A DNA stretch of 64,000 nucleotides from Rhizobium rosettiformans W3 (GCF_004912135.1 NZ_STGU01000011.1:62001-126000); one strand, 5' to 3'; shown: positions 38,598 through 49,448, numbered from the stretch's first letter. The notes: generated from the sequence alone by a model not told the origin. Made by a program: numbers and translations.

Positions 38598-39086
38598 TCA
38601 GCGGTAGGGAGCGTCCATCGCGATGTTGCGCGCGATTTCACGTTCCCAGCGGTCGCCGTTGTCGAGGAGGCGTGCCTTGTCGAAGTAGAGTTCTTCGCGG
38701 GTCTCGGTGGCGAACTCGAAGTTCGGACCTTCGACGATCGCGTCGACCGGGCAGGCTTCCTGGCAGAAACCGCAATAAATGCACTTCACCATGTCGATGT
38801 CATAACGCACCGTACGGCGGGTGCCGTCGTTGCGGCGCGGGCCGGCCTCGATGGTGATGGCCTGGGCAGGACAGATCGCCTCGCAGAGCTTGCAGGCGAT
38901 GCAGCGCTCTTCGCCGTTCGGATAGCGGCGCAGCGCATGTTCACCGCGGAAACGCGGGGAAACCGGTCCCTTTTCGAACGGGTAGTTGATCGTCGCCTTC
39001 TGCTTGAAGAAGTAGCGCATCGACAGGAAGAAAGCGCCGACGAACTCCTTCAGAAAGACCGAATTGATAGCCTGTGCAATTGCCAT
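38598..39086 (-). CDS. nuoI: NADH-quinone oxidoreductase subunit I
   Basis: Iron-sulfur subunit, 162 residues, with two [4Fe-4S] motifs: [12 protein letters not shown] near 62-73 and [12 protein letters not shown] near 101-112, carrying clusters N6a and N6b. The start is ATG 39086 with GGAG upstream; an in-frame TTG four codons earlier contains that Shine-Dalgarno and was rejected. Confidence 0.96.
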   Translation of the reverse strand: MAIAQAINSVFLKEFVGAFFLSMRYFFKQKATINYPFEKGPVSPRFRGEHALRRYPNGEERCIACKLCEAICPAQAITIEAGPRRNDGTRRTVRYDIDMVKCIYCGFCQEACPVDAIVEGPNFEFATETREELYFDKARLLDNGDRWEREIARNIAMDAPYR

Positions 39087-39122
39087 CTTATTCTCCAATG
39101 CAGCTGAGGTTGCAGCCGGGCA

Positions 39123-40166
39123 TTACGCCCAACCCATCAGCTTCAGCACGAATGCAGTGATGATGACCATGGCGAGCGAGATCGGAAGGAAGACCTTCCA
39201 GCCGAGACGCATCAGCTGGTCATAGCGGTAGCGCGGAACGAAGGCCTTCACCATCGCGAACATGAAGAAGACCATCGTTGCCTTCAGCACGAACCAGATG
39301 ATGCCCGGGACCCAGTTCAGGATCGCGATATCAACCGGCGGCAGCCAGCCCCCGAGGAAGAGGATCGTGGTCAGCGAGCACATCAGGACGATGGCGGCAT
39401 ATTCGCCGAGCATGAACATCATGTACGGGGTCGAGCCATATTCGACCATGAAGCCGGCGACGAGTTCGGATTCGGCTTCCGGGAGGTCGAAGGGCGGACG
39501 GTTGGTTTCTGCCAATGCCGAGATGAAGAAGATCACGAACATCGGGAAGAGCGCCAGCCAGTGCCAGTCGAGGAAGGAGGCCGGCAGACCCATCATCGTG
39601 CCAAGACCAGTATTCTGGGCAACGACGATGTCGGTCAGGTTCAGCGAGCCGACGCAGAGCAGAACGGTGACGATGACGAAGCCCATCGAGACTTCATAGG
39701 ACACCATCTGCGCTGCCGAGCGAAGCGCGCCGAGGAAGGGGTACTTCGAGTTCGAAGCCCAGCCACCCATGATGATGCCGTAGACTTCAAGCGACGAGAC
39801 CGCAAAGACGAAGAGGATGCCGACATTGATATTGGCGATCACCCATCCGGCATTGACCGGAATGACGGCCCAGGTCGCGAGTGCCAGCGTCACGGCGACC
39901 AGGGGCGCGAGCAGGAAGACGCCCTTATTGGCACCTGCCGGGATGATCGGCTCCTTGAAGACGAACTTCAGAAGGTCGGCGAAGGACTGGAAGAGACCCC
40001 AGGGGCCGACAACGTTCGGACCACGGCGCAGCTGGACGGCTGCCCAGATCTTGCGGTCGGCCAGAAGGATATAGGCGATGAAGACGAGCAGGCAGACGAG
40101 CAGAAGCAGGGACTGCCCGATCATGATGGCCGCCGGCCACACGTAGGTGGAAACGAAATTATCCAT
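39123..40166 (-). CDS. nuoH: NADH-quinone oxidoreductase subunit H
   Basis: Membrane subunit linking the quinone site to the proton channels, 347 residues and about eight helices. The family motif [20 protein letters not shown] near 219-238 is complete, as is the N-terminal [18 protein letters not shown] near 48. It follows nuoG by 12 bases. Confidence 0.97.
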   Translation of the reverse strand: MDNFVSTYVWPAAIMIGQSLLLLVCLLVFIAYILLADRKIWAAVQLRRGPNVVGPWGLFQSFADLLKFVFKEPIIPAGANKGVFLLAPLVAVTLALATWAVIPVNAGWVIANINVGILFVFAVSSLEVYGIIMGGWASNSKYPFLGALRSAAQMVSYEVSMGFVIVTVLLCVGSLNLTDIVVAQNTGLGTMMGLPASFLDWHWLALFPMFVIFFISALAETNRPPFDLPEAESELVAGFMVEYGSTPYMMFMLGEYAAIVLMCSLTTILFLGGWLPPVDIAILNWVPGIIWFVLKATMVFFMFAMVKAFVPRYRYDQLMRLGWKVFLPISLAMVIITAFVLKLMGWA

Positions 40167-40178
40167 GGTCCCCTGCCC

Positions 40179-42260
40179 TTACTCTGCCGCAGCCTTGAAG
40201 TTGTTGCGGGCCAATGCGGAGCACTCAGCCATGACGGCCGAAGCGCGTGCGATCGGGTTCGTCAAATAGAAGTCTTTGACCGGCGACGCAAACAGAGACT
40301 TGCCCATCTTCCCGGGTTTTTTCGCCAGTGCAGCAATATCGGCCGAGGCGCCCGGTACGATCTCGTCGATCTCGGCAAAATGCGGGTGGGCTTCGTAGAG
40401 CTTCACGCGCAGCTGCGAGAGCGAATCGAAGGGCAGCTTCTTGCCGAGCACGTCGGAGAGTGCGCGCAGGATTGCCCAGTCTTCGCGGGCTTCGCCCGGC
40501 GCGAAGCCGGCGCGGTTGCCCATCTGGGCGCGGCCTTCGGTGTTGACCCAAGTGCCCGACTTTTCGGTGTAGGTCGCGCCCGGCAGGATGACGTCGGCGT
40601 GGTGTGCGCCGTTGTCGCCGTGGCTGCCGATATAGACGACGCACTTGGCGGTCTTGGCGGAGAAGTCGAGTTCATCGGCGCCGAGCAGGAAAACGACGTC
40701 GAGCGAGGAGAGCATCTGACCGGCTGCAACAGCGCCTTCGCCCGGCACGAAGCCGAGGTCGAGCGCGCCGACGCGCGACGCTGCGGTGTGCAGGACGGCA
40801 AAGCCATTCCACTCGTCCGAGAGAGCGCCGACATCGGCTGCAAGCTTCGCCGCATTCGCCAGAACCGCCTTGCCGTCAGCACCGGTCAATGCGCCCTGGC
40901 CGACGATGATCAGCGGGTTCTTGGCGGCCTTCAGCGTTTCGGCGAAGCTGTTCTTGCCAGAAACGAGTTCGGAGAGCGTCTCGGTGCCAGCACCCAGGTA
41001 CTCATAGGGGTAACGCAGTTCGCCGCCTTCACCGATCACACCGATCGGCAGGCCGCCCCGGCGCCAACGCTTGCGGATGCGGGCGTTGAGAACCGCAGCC
41101 TCGTAGCGCGGGTTGGCACCGACGATGAGGATTGCATCAGCGGCTTCAATGCCTTCGATGCCGGCGTTGAAGAGATAGGTCGAGCGACCGAGCGACGGAT
41201 CGAGTGCCGTCCCATCCTGGCGACAGTCGGTATTCGACGAGCCCAGCGCGTTGATCAGCGACTTCAGCGCAAAGATTTCTTCGACGGAAGCGAGATCGCC
41301 GGCGACGGCGCCGATCTTGTCGGCAGAGGTCGAGGCGACGGCAGACTTGATCGCGGCGAAGGCTTCACCCCAGGTCGCGGGCTGCAGGCGGCCGTCCTTC
41401 TTGACATAGGGGCGGTCGAGACGCTGGGTCTTCAGGCCATCCCAGACGAAGCGGCTCTTGTCGGAGATCCACTCTTCGTTGATCTGCTCGTTGACGCGCG
41501 GCATGATGCGCATGACTTCGCGACCACGGGTATCGACGCGGATGGCCGAACCGAGTGCGTCCATGACGTCGATCGATTCGGTCTTGCCGAGTTCCCACGG
41601 ACGGGCGGTGAAAGCGAAGGGCTTGGAGGTCAGCGCGCCGACCGGGCAAAGGTCGACGACGTTGCCCTGCAGCTCAGACGTCATCGCCTGCTCGAGATAG
41701 GTGGTGATCTCGGCGTCTTCGCCACGGCCGATCAGGCCGAGTTCGGCAATGCCAGCGACTTCGGTGGTGAAGCGGACGCAGCGCGTGCAGTGAATGCAGC
41801 GGTTCATCACCGTCTTGACCAGCGGGCCGATATACTTGTCTTCCACGGCGCGCTTGTTTTCGGTGTAGCGCGAGCTATCGATACCGAAGGCCATAGCCTG
41901 GTCCTGCAGGTCGCATTCGCCGCCCTGGTCGCAGATCGGGCAATCCAGCGGGTGGTTGATCAGCAGGAATTCCATCACGCCTTCGCGGGCCTTCTTGACC
42001 ATGGGCGTGTTGGTGTAGACTTCCGGCAGTTCGCCGTTCGGGCCGCCACGGATGTCGCGCACGCCCATGGCGCAGGACGCGGCCGGCTTCGGCGGGCCAC
42101 CCTTCACCTCGACAAGGCACATGCGGCAATTGCCGGCGACCGACAGCCGTTCATGGAAACAAAACCGCGGGACCTCGGCGCCAGCTTCCTCACACGCCTG
42201 CAACAGCGTGAAATGATCCGGAACCTCGATCTCTTTGCCGTCGATCTTCAGCTTAGCCAT
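40179..42260 (-). CDS. nuoG: NADH-quinone oxidoreductase subunit G
   Basis: Iron-sulfur subunit, 693 residues. The N-terminal ferredoxin part carries [19 protein letters not shown] near 34-52 (N1b), a His-ligated C3H site [19 protein letters not shown] near 102 (N5), and [10 protein letters not shown] near 156 (N4). The rest is a molybdopterin-oxidoreductase-like domain without cofactor. A 142-base gap to the upstream helix-hairpin-helix gene shows nothing recognisable. Confidence 0.96.
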   Translation of the reverse strand: MAKLKIDGKEIEVPDHFTLLQACEEAGAEVPRFCFHERLSVAGNCRMCLVEVKGGPPKPAASCAMGVRDIRGGPNGELPEVYTNTPMVKKAREGVMEFLLINHPLDCPICDQGGECDLQDQAMAFGIDSSRYTENKRAVEDKYIGPLVKTVMNRCIHCTRCVRFTTEVAGIAELGLIGRGEDAEITTYLEQAMTSELQGNVVDLCPVGALTSKPFAFTARPWELGKTESIDVMDALGSAIRVDTRGREVMRIMPRVNEQINEEWISDKSRFVWDGLKTQRLDRPYVKKDGRLQPATWGEAFAAIKSAVASTSADKIGAVAGDLASVEEIFALKSLINALGSSNTDCRQDGTALDPSLGRSTYLFNAGIEGIEAADAILIVGANPRYEAAVLNARIRKRWRRGGLPIGVIGEGGELRYPYEYLGAGTETLSELVSGKNSFAETLKAAKNPLIIVGQGALTGADGKAVLANAAKLAADVGALSDEWNGFAVLHTAASRVGALDLGFVPGEGAVAAGQMLSSLDVVFLLGADELDFSAKTAKCVVYIGSHGDNGAHHADVILPGATYTEKSGTWVNTEGRAQMGNRAGFAPGEAREDWAILRALSDVLGKKLPFDSLSQLRVKLYEAHPHFAEIDEIVPGASADIAALAKKPGKMGKSLFASPVKDFYLTNPIARASAVMAECSALARNNFKAAAE

Positions 42261-42402
42261 ATTCGCCTTCCTGCCTCACGCTTCCGCGCATCCTGCCGTG
42301 GCATTCCTGCCGCGACTGACAGCCTTCGTCCGCACCGGATGAAAACTGCCGGTTTTATCCCTCAAGCCCGGCGCATCGCCCCTGCGCGGCCGGACCTTAA
42401 TC

Positions 42403-43197
42403 TCACTTTCGTGACCGAAGCTTGCTGCCCGCCAAACGGCGCGCCTGGCCTGCCCAGTCGTCTCGCAGCGCACGGCCGTCGAGACCCAATTCCTTGTCCA
42501 GCGCGACGAGCGCCTTCTCATCCATTTCAGCCAGATCCTGGAAGCGGGTGATCCCCCTGCCCTTCAGAACCTGTTCAACCTTCGGGCCCACGCCGTCGAT
42601 CCGCTTCAGATCGTCGGCCTTGCCGGAGGCCTTTTTCGGCTTCGCAGCCGAGGCTGCAACCTCTTCCTCTGCCTTCGGCGCCGCCTTGGCCTTCGGCGCG
42701 GCCTTTGGCTTAGCTGCCGCCTTTTCCTGCGGCGGCTCTGCCGGCTTTGCGGCCGACTTCGCCTTCGGTGCTGCCTTGGCCTTCGGCGCCGGCGCTGGCT
42801 TGTCAGCCTTGACCGGAACCACCTTGGCGGGGGTGGCTGCCTTAGCCTTCACCTTCGCGGCCGCCGGCTTTTCGGGCTTCGCCTTCGCCGCAACTGGCGC
42901 TGGCTCTGCCGTCTGGGCCGGTGCCTCGACATTTGCCTCGGCTGGCTTTTCTCCCTCTGCCGCCTTGCGCTCGTCCTCAAGCTGGCGCGCGATCTGACCG
43001 GTCACTTCCATGGCACCCTGGATGGAGCCGAGGAAGAGCTTGCTCATCTGCGCCGCCACGCCGAAACCGAACGCGGTGGCGGCGGCCATAACAGCCGCCG
43101 GGTTGGTCATCAGGTCGTCGAGGCCTTCGGAGGCACGAGCGTCGGAAGCCGGTTCGTCCGGCCCCCTCTTCCCGCCCTTGTCCGAAGAGCTCGTCAT
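42403..43197 (-). CDS. Helix-hairpin-helix protein of the nuo operon
   Basis: An accessory protein of 264 residues between nuoF and nuoG. The N-terminal part (about 30-75) contains NPAAVMAAATAFGFGVAAQM, a small amphipathic or phasin-like helix. The middle is an Ala/Pro/Lys-rich linker of about 120 residues. The C-terminal part has LKRIDGVGPKVEQVLKGRGI near 198, a helix-hairpin-helix motif, followed by RDDWAGQARRLA. The same C-terminal domain is found at the end of NuoE in this operon. It could be a complex I assembly or stabilising factor; that is inference from position and shared domain. Confidence 0.8.
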   Translation of the reverse strand: MTSSSDKGGKRGPDEPASDARASEGLDDLMTNPAAVMAAATAFGFGVAAQMSKLFLGSIQGAMEVTGQIARQLEDERKAAEGEKPAEANVEAPAQTAEPAPVAAKAKPEKPAAAKVKAKAATPAKVVPVKADKPAPAPKAKAAPKAKSAAKPAEPPQEKAAAKPKAAPKAKAAPKAEEEVAASAAKPKKASGKADDLKRIDGVGPKVEQVLKGRGITRFQDLAEMDEKALVALDKELGLDGRALRDDWAGQARRLAGSKLRSRK

Positions 43198-43209
43198 ACC
43201 CTTTGCCCC

Positions 43210-44514
43210 TTACTCTGCCGCTTCCATGACCACCCCGTGGGCGATCGCGTTGCGGGTGTACTGGTCGATGCGCTTTTCCATCTCGGGACGGAAATGCTTG
43301 ATCAAGCCCTGGATCGGCCATGCGGCCGCATCACCGAGCGCGCAGATCGTGTGGCCTTCGACCTGCTTCGTAACCTGGAAGAGCATGTCGATTTCACGCT
43401 TCTGGGCATTGCCCTTCACCATGCGTTCCATGACGCGCATCATCCAGCCGGTGCCTTCGCGGCACGGCGTGCACTGGCCGCAGCTCTCGTGCTTGTAGAA
43501 GGCCGAGAGGCGCCAGATCGCCTTCACGATGTCGGTCGACTTGTCCATGACGATGACAGCGGCGGTGCCGAGGCCGGAGCCGAGCTCGCGCAGACCGTCA
43601 TAGTCCATGATGGCGTCCTTCATCTGGGCGCCCGGTACGCAAGGTACCGAGGAACCGCCCGGGATGACGGCGAGCAGGTTGTCCCAGCCGCCACGGATGC
43701 CACCGCAATGCTTCTCGATCAGCTCCTGGAAGGTGATCGACATGGATTCCTCGACCGTGCACGGCTTGTTGACGTGACCGGAGATCGAGAAAAGCTTGGT
43801 GCCGGCATTGTTCGGACGGCCGAAGCTCGAATACCAGGCCGCACCGCGACGCAGGATGGTCGGGGCAACGGCGATCGATTCGACGTTGTTAACCGTGGTC
43901 GGGCAGCCGTAGAGACCCATGTTGGCCGGGAACGGCGGCTTCAGGCGCGGCTGGCCCTTCTTGCCTTCAAGGCTTTCGAGAAGTGCCGTTTCTTCGCCGC
44001 AGATGTAAGCGCCGGCGCCGTGGTGCACGACGATGTCGATGTCGTAGCCGAGCTTGTTGTTCTTGCCGAGCAGACCGTAGTCATAGCACTCGTCGATCGC
44101 GGCCTGCAGGGCTTCGCGCTCGCGCATAAACTCGCCGCGGACATAGATAAAGGCATGATGAGCGCCCATGGCGAAGGAGGCGATGACGCAGCCTTCGATC
44201 AGGGTGTGCGGATCATGGCGCATGATCTCGCGGTCCTTGCAGGTGCCGGGCTCCGACTCGTCTGCGTTGACGACGAGGTAATGCGGACGACCATCCGATT
44301 CCTTCGGCATGAAGGACCACTTGAGACCGGTCGGGAAGCCTGCGCCGCCGCGACCGCGAAGGCCGGAAGCCTTCATCTCGTTGATGATCCAGTCACGGCC
44401 CTTTTCGAGGATCTGCTTGGTGCCGTCCCAGTGGCCGCGCGACATGGCGCCCTTCAGGGACTTGTCCTTGAGGCCGTAAATATTGGTGAAGATGCGATCC
44501 TGATCTCTCAACAT
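43210..44514 (-). CDS. nuoF: NADH-quinone oxidoreductase subunit F
   Basis: NADH- and FMN-binding subunit, 434 residues. [16 protein letters not shown] near 52-67 is the FMN/NADH glycine-rich loop, [19 protein letters not shown] is near 170, and [15 protein letters not shown] with a later cysteine binds the N3 [4Fe-4S] cluster. It starts 11 bases after nuoE. Confidence 0.97.
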   Translation of the reverse strand: MLRDQDRIFTNIYGLKDKSLKGAMSRGHWDGTKQILEKGRDWIINEMKASGLRGRGGAGFPTGLKWSFMPKESDGRPHYLVVNADESEPGTCKDREIMRHDPHTLIEGCVIASFAMGAHHAFIYVRGEFMREREALQAAIDECYDYGLLGKNNKLGYDIDIVVHHGAGAYICGEETALLESLEGKKGQPRLKPPFPANMGLYGCPTTVNNVESIAVAPTILRRGAAWYSSFGRPNNAGTKLFSISGHVNKPCTVEESMSITFQELIEKHCGGIRGGWDNLLAVIPGGSSVPCVPGAQMKDAIMDYDGLRELGSGLGTAAVIVMDKSTDIVKAIWRLSAFYKHESCGQCTPCREGTGWMMRVMERMVKGNAQKREIDMLFQVTKQVEGHTICALGDAAAWPIQGLIKHFRPEMEKRIDQYTRNAIAHGVVMEAAE

Positions 44515-44525
44515 AACCTAACCTC

Positions 44526-45647
44526 TCAGCGCGGCTTCTTGCCGAAGACCTTGATGTATTCCGCTTCGCCGCCCTTGGCGAGCGCCTTGGCCTGCTTGAC
44601 CCAGTCGTCCCGCTCGATGCGGCCGGAGAACTTGAGATAGGTGTCGACCCACTCGCGCTCTGCCTTCTTCCACTTGGCGATCTGCTCGAACTTGTAGATG
44701 CCAAGGCCGTTCAGTGTCGCTTCGATCTTCGGGCCGACGCCCGAAATCATCTTCAGATCGTCTGGCGTTTCCGGACGGTCGATGCCGGCAGGACGGTTCT
44801 TCTCGTCCATGACCGAAGCAGGAGCCGGCGCGGCTTCCTTTTCGACCGGGCGGGCCGTATCGGCGCTGTCGCCCTTCTGCTTGACGTTTTCGGCTGCCGC
44901 CTTCTTGGCGGTCGCCGGCGTCTTCAGCTTCTTGTCCGTTTCCGGGGCGTCGGTCACAGGCTTTGCCGCATTGGCCGGCGGCACGGACACTTCTTCGGGT
45001 TCCGGAGCGGCCATGTCGTTGAAGCGGATCGGCTGGATCTCGTCGGTCAGCGTGGTCGGGCCACCGACCGGCGCGGAGAAGATGCGGTCGACCTGCGGAC
45101 CGGGCTTGATGTCGGCGCCCTTGCCGGCTGCGAAGCGATCGATGATGTGCTCGAGCTGGGTCGGCGTCAGGTCTTCATAGGCGTCCTTGAAGATCATGAC
45201 CATCGGCGCATTGACGCAGGCGCCCTGACACTCGACCTCTTCCCAGGACAGCGTGCCCTCGGCATTGCGCTCGAAGGGCTCCGGATGGATCTTCGACTTG
45301 CAGACGTGGATCAGGTCTTCCGCGCCGCGCAGCATGCAGGGCGTCGTGCCGCAGACCTGGATATGGGCGCGGGTGCCGACCGGCTTCAGCTGGAACTGGG
45401 TGTAGAAGGTCGCGACTTCGAGGACGCGAATATAGGGCATTTCCAGCTTTTCAGCGACATACTCGATCGCAGCCTTGGTGACCCAGCCTTCCTGTTCCTG
45501 CGCACGCATCAGAAGCGGAATGACTGCCGATTGCTGGCGGCCCGCCGGATACTTGCGGATGGTGGCCTCAGCCCAGGTGGCATTTTCCGGGTTGAAGGAA
45601 AAGCCTGCCGGCTGGAATTGCTCTTCGGCTAGTCGACGAACGGACAT
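44526..45647 (-). CDS. nuoE: NADH-quinone oxidoreductase subunit E with long C-terminal extension
   Basis: The thioredoxin-like [2Fe-2S] subunit, with cluster N1a cysteines in [10 protein letters not shown] and CQGACVNAP near 100-145. It has 373 residues, roughly twice the usual length. After the core (about 1-190) come an Ala/Pro/Lys-rich linker and a C-terminal helix-hairpin-helix domain ([20 protein letters not shown] near 298) ending in [16 protein letters not shown]. This resembles the end of the separate 264-residue protein in the same operon. Confidence 0.95.
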   Translation of the reverse strand: MSVRRLAEEQFQPAGFSFNPENATWAEATIRKYPAGRQQSAVIPLLMRAQEQEGWVTKAAIEYVAEKLEMPYIRVLEVATFYTQFQLKPVGTRAHIQVCGTTPCMLRGAEDLIHVCKSKIHPEPFERNAEGTLSWEEVECQGACVNAPMVMIFKDAYEDLTPTQLEHIIDRFAAGKGADIKPGPQVDRIFSAPVGGPTTLTDEIQPIRFNDMAAPEPEEVSVPPANAAKPVTDAPETDKKLKTPATAKKAAAENVKQKGDSADTARPVEKEAAPAPASVMDEKNRPAGIDRPETPDDLKMISGVGPKIEATLNGLGIYKFEQIAKWKKAEREWVDTYLKFSGRIERDDWVKQAKALAKGGEAEYIKVFGKKPR

Positions 45648-45665
45648 ACTTCCTCACGCCTTGTC

Positions 45666-45908
45666 TCAGTTTATGGAACCACACCGCGTATTCGTCACAT
45701 TGGCGAATTCGCAGGCATAGGCCGAATTGTCTTTCTGAAGGAATACGAAGAGCTTCGAGCCGGTCCAGCTGGAGCTCTTGATCTCGTATCCATCGCGGAT
45801 CAGCTTCGCCATCGACACTGTATCCCTCGACGAGACAACGTTGTTGTCCTGGGCCACCGCCTGGGTGGCACCGAGACAGATCAACAGTGCTGCGAGGTTC
45901 TTCAGCAT
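45666..45908 (-). CDS. Small secreted protein between nuoD and nuoE
   Basis: A protein of 80 residues with a signal peptide cleaved after about residue 20 (LLICLGATQAVAQ), a short mature part and two cysteines in YACEFANVTNTRCGS that may form a disulfide. The start overlaps the nuoD stop (TGATG), so it is translated with complex I genes. I recall similar unnamed proteins at this place in other rhizobial nuo operons. The function is unknown. Confidence 0.75.
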   Translation of the reverse strand: MLKNLAALLICLGATQAVAQDNNVVSSRDTVSMAKLIRDGYEIKSSSWTGSKLFVFLQKDNSAYACEFANVTNTRCGSIN

Positions 45909-47098
45909 CAGCGGTCTACTTCCCCGAACACGATGTCGAGCGAGCCGAGGATCGCCGAGACGTCGGCCAGCTGGTGGCCGCGGCACAGGAAATCCATGGC
46001 CTGCAGATGCGCATAACCCGGGGCGCGGATCTTGCAGCGATAGGGCTTGTTCGTGCCATCGGAGACGAGGAAGACGCCGAATTCGCCCTTGGGGGCTTCG
46101 ACAGCGGCATAAACCTCACCGGCCGGCACGTGGTAGCCTTCGGTGTAGAGCTTGAAGTGGTGGATGAGGCCTTCCATCGATCGCTTCATCTCGCCACGCT
46201 TCGGCGGAACGACCTTACCGTCGAGCGACGAGACCGGACCGGTCTTGGCGTCGCCGAGCAGCCGGTTGACGCACTGCTTCATGATCTTCACCGACTCGCG
46301 CATTTCGAACATGCGGATCAGGTAGCGGTCATAGCAGTCGCCGTTCTTGCCGACCATGATGTCGAAGTCGAGATCGGCATAGCATTCGTAAGGCTGTGAC
46401 TTCCGCAGATCCCAGGCAGCGCCCGACCCGCGGACCATGACGCCCGAGAAGCCCCAGGCCCAGCAATCATCGAGGCTGACGACGCCGATATCGACGTTAC
46501 GCTGCTTGAAGATACGGTTGCCGGTCAGGAGGTCGTCAATGTCGTCGAGCTTTTCCGGGAACTGGTCGCACCACTTGCCGATATCCTCGACCAGTTGATG
46601 CGGCAGATCCTGGTGGACACCACCGGGGCGGAAATAGGCGGCGTGCATGCGGGCGCCAGAAGCGCGCTCGTAGAACACCATCAGCTTTTCGCGTTCTTCG
46701 AAGCCCCAGAGCGGCGGCGTCAGCGCACCGACGTCCATCGCCTGCGTGGTGACGTTCAGGAGGTGCGACAAGATACGGCCGATTTCCGAGTAGAGAACGC
46801 GGATCAGCTGACCACGAATCGGGATCTGGATATCGAGGAGCTTCTCAACGGCCAGCGAATAGGCATGTTCCTGATTCATCGGCGCGACATAGTCGAGACG
46901 ATCGAAATAGGGCAGCGCCTGCAGATAGGTCTTGGTCTCGATCAGCTTCTCGGTGCCGCGATGGAGCAGGCCGATATGCGGATCGACGCGTTCGACGATT
47001 TCGCCGTCCAGTTCGAGCACCAGGCGGAGAACGCCGTGCGCCGCAGGGTGCTGCGGGCCGAAGTTGATGTTGAAGTTGCGAACATTATGCTCAGTCAT
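45908..47098 (-). CDS. nuoD: NADH-quinone oxidoreductase subunit D
   Basis: Quinone-site subunit of complex I, 396 residues. [22 protein letters not shown] near 13-33 (shown here in part) is the conserved N-terminal loop with the quinone-binding His, and the C-terminal [20 protein letters not shown] is complete. The ATG at 47098 is preferred; an adjacent TTG is in frame. A 480-base insertion separates it from nuoC. Confidence 0.96.
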   Translation of the reverse strand: MTEHNVRNFNINFGPQHPAAHGVLRLVLELDGEIVERVDPHIGLLHRGTEKLIETKTYLQALPYFDRLDYVAPMNQEHAYSLAVEKLLDIQIPIRGQLIRVLYSEIGRILSHLLNVTTQAMDVGALTPPLWGFEEREKLMVFYERASGARMHAAYFRPGGVHQDLPHQLVEDIGKWCDQFPEKLDDIDDLLTGNRIFKQRNVDIGVVSLDDCWAWGFSGVMVRGSGAAWDLRKSQPYECYADLDFDIMVGKNGDCYDRYLIRMFEMRESVKIMKQCVNRLLGDAKTGPVSSLDGKVVPPKRGEMKRSMEGLIHHFKLYTEGYHVPAGEVYAAVEAPKGEFGVFLVSDGTNKPYRCKIRAPGYAHLQAMDFLCRGHQLADVSAILGSLDIVFGEVDR

Positions 47099-47116
47099 CA
47101 ATGCGCTCCGCGCCTT

Positions 47117-47149
47117 GGGCCAGTAGCCAATAGGCAGTAGGCAGTAGGG
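47117..47149. repeat. Left repeat of the IVP element
   Basis: GGCAGTA-type units in tandem (TAGGCAGTAGGCAGTAGGG), preceded by CAGTAGCCAATAG at 47121-47133. The latter is the inverted copy of CTATTGGCTACTG at 47554-47566. It lies 18 bases before the nuoD start codon. Confidence 0.8.
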
Positions 47150-47151
47150 CT

Positions 47152-47535
47152 TTATTCCGTGGTTCGACCATTGCGTTCTTCCTGCAAGCTGCGGATCGGC
47201 GATCTCAACATCTTTCCGACTTCCTCACTCATGGACATGACAGGTTTGATTCTGTCTTTCGATAGGAGCCCAAGGCGCGAACTCAGAATAAAATGCGTTT
47301 CCAACTCCTTCAGAGAACCCTGAGCAATCTTCAAATGCTGGACGTATGAGCCCGTTGCATTCCTACCGTGACCTTCCGCGATATTAGCGGGAACCGAAAT
47401 TGCTGCCCGCCTGATCTGCGAGACGAGGCCATACACCTCTTCCCGCGGAAAGTCCTTGGTGACCTCATAGCTCTCCACCGCAAGATCCATTGCGCGTTGC
47501 CACACCTTCAGATCTTGGTAGGAGTTGATCGTCGT
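47152..47535 (-). CDS. Four-helix-bundle (IVP/S23-type) protein inserted between nuoC and nuoD
   Basis: The family signature is clear: [17 protein letters not shown], then [20 protein letters not shown], then helix-forming sequence to the end. Such proteins are encoded by intervening sequences of 23S rRNA genes and by similar cassettes elsewhere. The family normally begins [13 protein letters not shown]. Here INSYQDLK is in frame but precedes the GTG at 47503-47505, and the codon expected to be ATG reads ACG (47533-47535). AGAAGGAG lies 7 bases before this ACG. I therefore place the start at ACG (127 residues); GTG (117 residues) is the alternative. It is flanked by inverted repeats. Confidence 0.85.
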   Translation of the reverse strand, partial: TTINSYQDLKVWQRAMDLAVESYEVTKDFPREEVYGLVSQIRRAAISVPANIAEGHGRNATGSYVQHLKIAQGSLKELETHFILSSRLGLLSKDRIKPVMSMSEEVGKMLRSPIRSLQEERNGRTTE

Positions 47536-47553
47536 CTGCCTGCTCCTTCTCGT

Positions 47554-47584
47554 CTATTGGCTACTGCCCATTGCCTAAATCCTA
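47554..47584. repeat. Right repeat of the IVP element
   Basis: CTATTGGCTACTG at 47554-47566 is the perfect 13-bp inverse of the left copy, continuing CCCATTGCCTAAATCCTA. It runs into the nuoC stop codon at 47582-47584. Confidence 0.8.
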
Positions 47585-48184
47585 TTTCGCCGCTTTTTCA
47601 TCGCCAGGCAGCACGTAGTCCGTGCCTTCCCAGGGCGAGAGGAAGTCGAAATTGCGGAATTCCTGCTTCAGTTCGACGGGCTCGTAGACGACGCGCTTGG
47701 CGCTATCGTCATAGCGAACCTCGACGAAGCCGGTCGTCGGGAAGTCCTTGCGCAGCGGATGCCCCTCGAAGCCATAATCGGTGAGGATACGGCGCAGGTC
47801 CGGGTGATCGGTGAACAGGATGCCGTACATGTCCCAGGCCTCGCGCTCGAACCAGTCGGCGCCGGGGAAGACCGGGCAGGCCGACGGCACGGGCTTGAAC
47901 TCGCCGGTTGCGACCTTCACGCGGATGCGCAGGTTTTGGCGCGGCGACAGCAGGTGGTAGACCACGTCGAAGCGGTCTTCGCGCTTTGGGTAGTCGACGC
48001 CGCAGATGTCGATCAGGTTGACGAAGCCGCACTGGACGTCGTCGCGCAGGAAGGTCAACAGCGGGATCAGGTTTTCGGACTTCGCCGTCAGCGTCAGTTC
48101 GCCGAAGCGGATCTCGCTCGACGCGATCAACGCACCGCGCACCTCTGCGAGGTAGGAAGCGAGCTCGTTCAGGGCTTCACTCAT
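47582..48184 (-). CDS. nuoC: NADH-quinone oxidoreductase subunit C
   Basis: Peripheral subunit without cofactors, 200 residues. The signature [48 protein letters not shown] block (about 105-150) is present, including ERExWDMYGI. It is separate from nuoD, not fused. Its stop touches the inverted repeat of the inserted IVP element. Confidence 0.96.
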   Translation of the reverse strand: MSEALNELASYLAEVRGALIASSEIRFGELTLTAKSENLIPLLTFLRDDVQCGFVNLIDICGVDYPKREDRFDVVYHLLSPRQNLRIRVKVATGEFKPVPSACPVFPGADWFEREAWDMYGILFTDHPDLRRILTDYGFEGHPLRKDFPTTGFVEVRYDDSAKRVVYEPVELKQEFRNFDFLSPWEGTDYVLPGDEKAAK

Positions 48185-48202
48185 GATATCAGTCCCTTCG
48201 CC

Positions 48203-48784
48203 TTACCGCTCGATCGTGCCCGTGCGCCGGATCTTCTTCTGCAGGAGCATCACGCCGTAAAGCAGAGCCTCTGCCGTGGGGGGACAGCCCGGCACGTAGA
48301 TATCGACCGGCACGACGCGGTCACAGCCACGCACGACTGAATAGGAATAATGGTAGTAGCCGCCGCCATTGGCGCAGGAACCCATCGAGATCACGTAACG
48401 CGGCTCCGGCATCTGGTCGTAGACCTTGCGGAGTGCGGGCGCCATCTTGTTGGTCAGCGTGCCGGCGACGATCATGACGTCGGACTGGCGTGGGCTAGCG
48501 CGCGGCGCAAAGCCAAAGCGCTCGGCGTCGTAACGCGGCATCGACAGCTGCATCATTTCGACGGCGCAGCAGGCGAGACCGAAGGTCATCCACATCAGCG
48601 AGCCGGTACGGGCCCAGTTGATGAGCTCGTCGGTCGAGGTGACGAGGAAGCCCTTGTCGGCCAGTTCGTTGTTGATCTCGCCGAAGAAGGCGTCATCGCT
48701 GCCGATCGGCTTGCCGGTGTTGGGATCGATGATGCTCTTGGCCTGTGGCGCCACCAGCGTGGTGTTGGACTGGATCACTCCCAT
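48203..48784 (-). CDS. nuoB: NADH-quinone oxidoreductase subunit B
   Basis: Subunit holding cluster N2, 193 residues. The four cysteine ligands are visible in [30 protein letters not shown] and [12 protein letters not shown]. The start is ATG 48784, overlapping the nuoA end by 10 bases; the in-frame extension to 48805 lies inside nuoA and was rejected. Confidence 0.96.
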   Translation of the reverse strand: MGVIQSNTTLVAPQAKSIIDPNTGKPIGSDDAFFGEINNELADKGFLVTSTDELINWARTGSLMWMTFGLACCAVEMMQLSMPRYDAERFGFAPRASPRQSDVMIVAGTLTNKMAPALRKVYDQMPEPRYVISMGSCANGGGYYHYSYSVVRGCDRVVPVDIYVPGCPPTAEALLYGVMLLQKKIRRTGTIER

Positions 48785-49140
48785 TCGAGCGCCCCCTTCT
48801 TCCATTCATAGATAAAGCCGACGGTGAGAACACCGAGGAAAACCATCATCGACCAGAAGCCGAACCAGCCGATCTCACCGAAAGAAACTGCCCAGGGGAA
48901 CAGGAAGGCGACTTCGAGGTCGAAGATGATGAAAAGAATCGACACCAGATAGAAGCGGATGTCGAACTTCATGCGTGCATCGTCGAACGCGTTGAAGCCG
49001 CACTCGTAGGCCGACAGCTTCTCCGAATCGGGCGCCTTGTAGGCCACGGCGAACGGCGCCACCAGGAGCGCAATACCGATGATCAAGGATATGCCGATAA
49101 AGATGGCGATCGGAAGGTAAGAACTGAGCAGATCAGTCAT
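48775..49140 (-). CDS. nuoA: NADH-quinone oxidoreductase subunit A
   Basis: First gene of the operon, 121 residues with three membrane helices. The loop [21 protein letters not shown] near 47-67 has the conserved cysteine of the quinone cavity. Two adjacent ATG codons (49143 and 49140) follow AGGGTGAT; I chose the second, and the first adds one residue. About 230 bases upstream, before the tRNAs, must hold the operon promoter, but I see no convincing one. Confidence 0.95.
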   Translation of the reverse strand: MTDLLSSYLPIAIFIGISLIIGIALLVAPFAVAYKAPDSEKLSAYECGFNAFDDARMKFDIRFYLVSILFIIFDLEVAFLFPWAVSFGEIGWFGFWSMMVFLGVLTVGFIYEWKKGALEWE

Positions 49141-49371
49141 CATATCACCCTGCTTGTCTCGCATGCCATGGGGCATCTAGGGCGGAGGCGACAAGCCGTA
49201 AAGAGAGTTGCAACGCGCCGTGGTTAGCGCAGGCAGCCACCCAGCGCAAGTCCAACCAAAGCCTTTTCACTCGATACCCGCAGCCACCTTACCAGCGGGT
49301 AAAATGCGTGTCTCGCGCAATCGCGCGTGCAGTGCAAAAAGACACAGCGATGTTGATGTGGACAAGAGAAG

Positions 49372-49448
49372 TGGCGCGAGTGACGGGGCTCGAACCCGCG
49401 ACCTCCGGCGTGACAGGCCGGCACTCTAACCGACTGAGCTACACCCGC
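49372..49448 (-). tRNA. tRNA-Asp (GTC), copy 1
   Basis: A 77-base cloverleaf. The acceptor GCGGGTG pairs with CACTCGC, the anticodon loop is CTGTCAC, the T arm is GCGGGTTCGAGCCCCGT-like, and CCA is encoded. Identical to copy 2. Confidence 0.97.

Noticed and set aside
38585..38599. GATCCC-gag-GGGATC hairpin at the nuoI end
   Set aside because: Only 6 bp, no T-run, and overlapping the stop codon; likely chance.
39561..42551. 996-codon plus-strand frame
   Set aside because: Antisense to nuoH and nuoG, with no family resemblance.
43237..44640. 467-codon plus-strand frame
   Set aside because: Antisense to nuoF.
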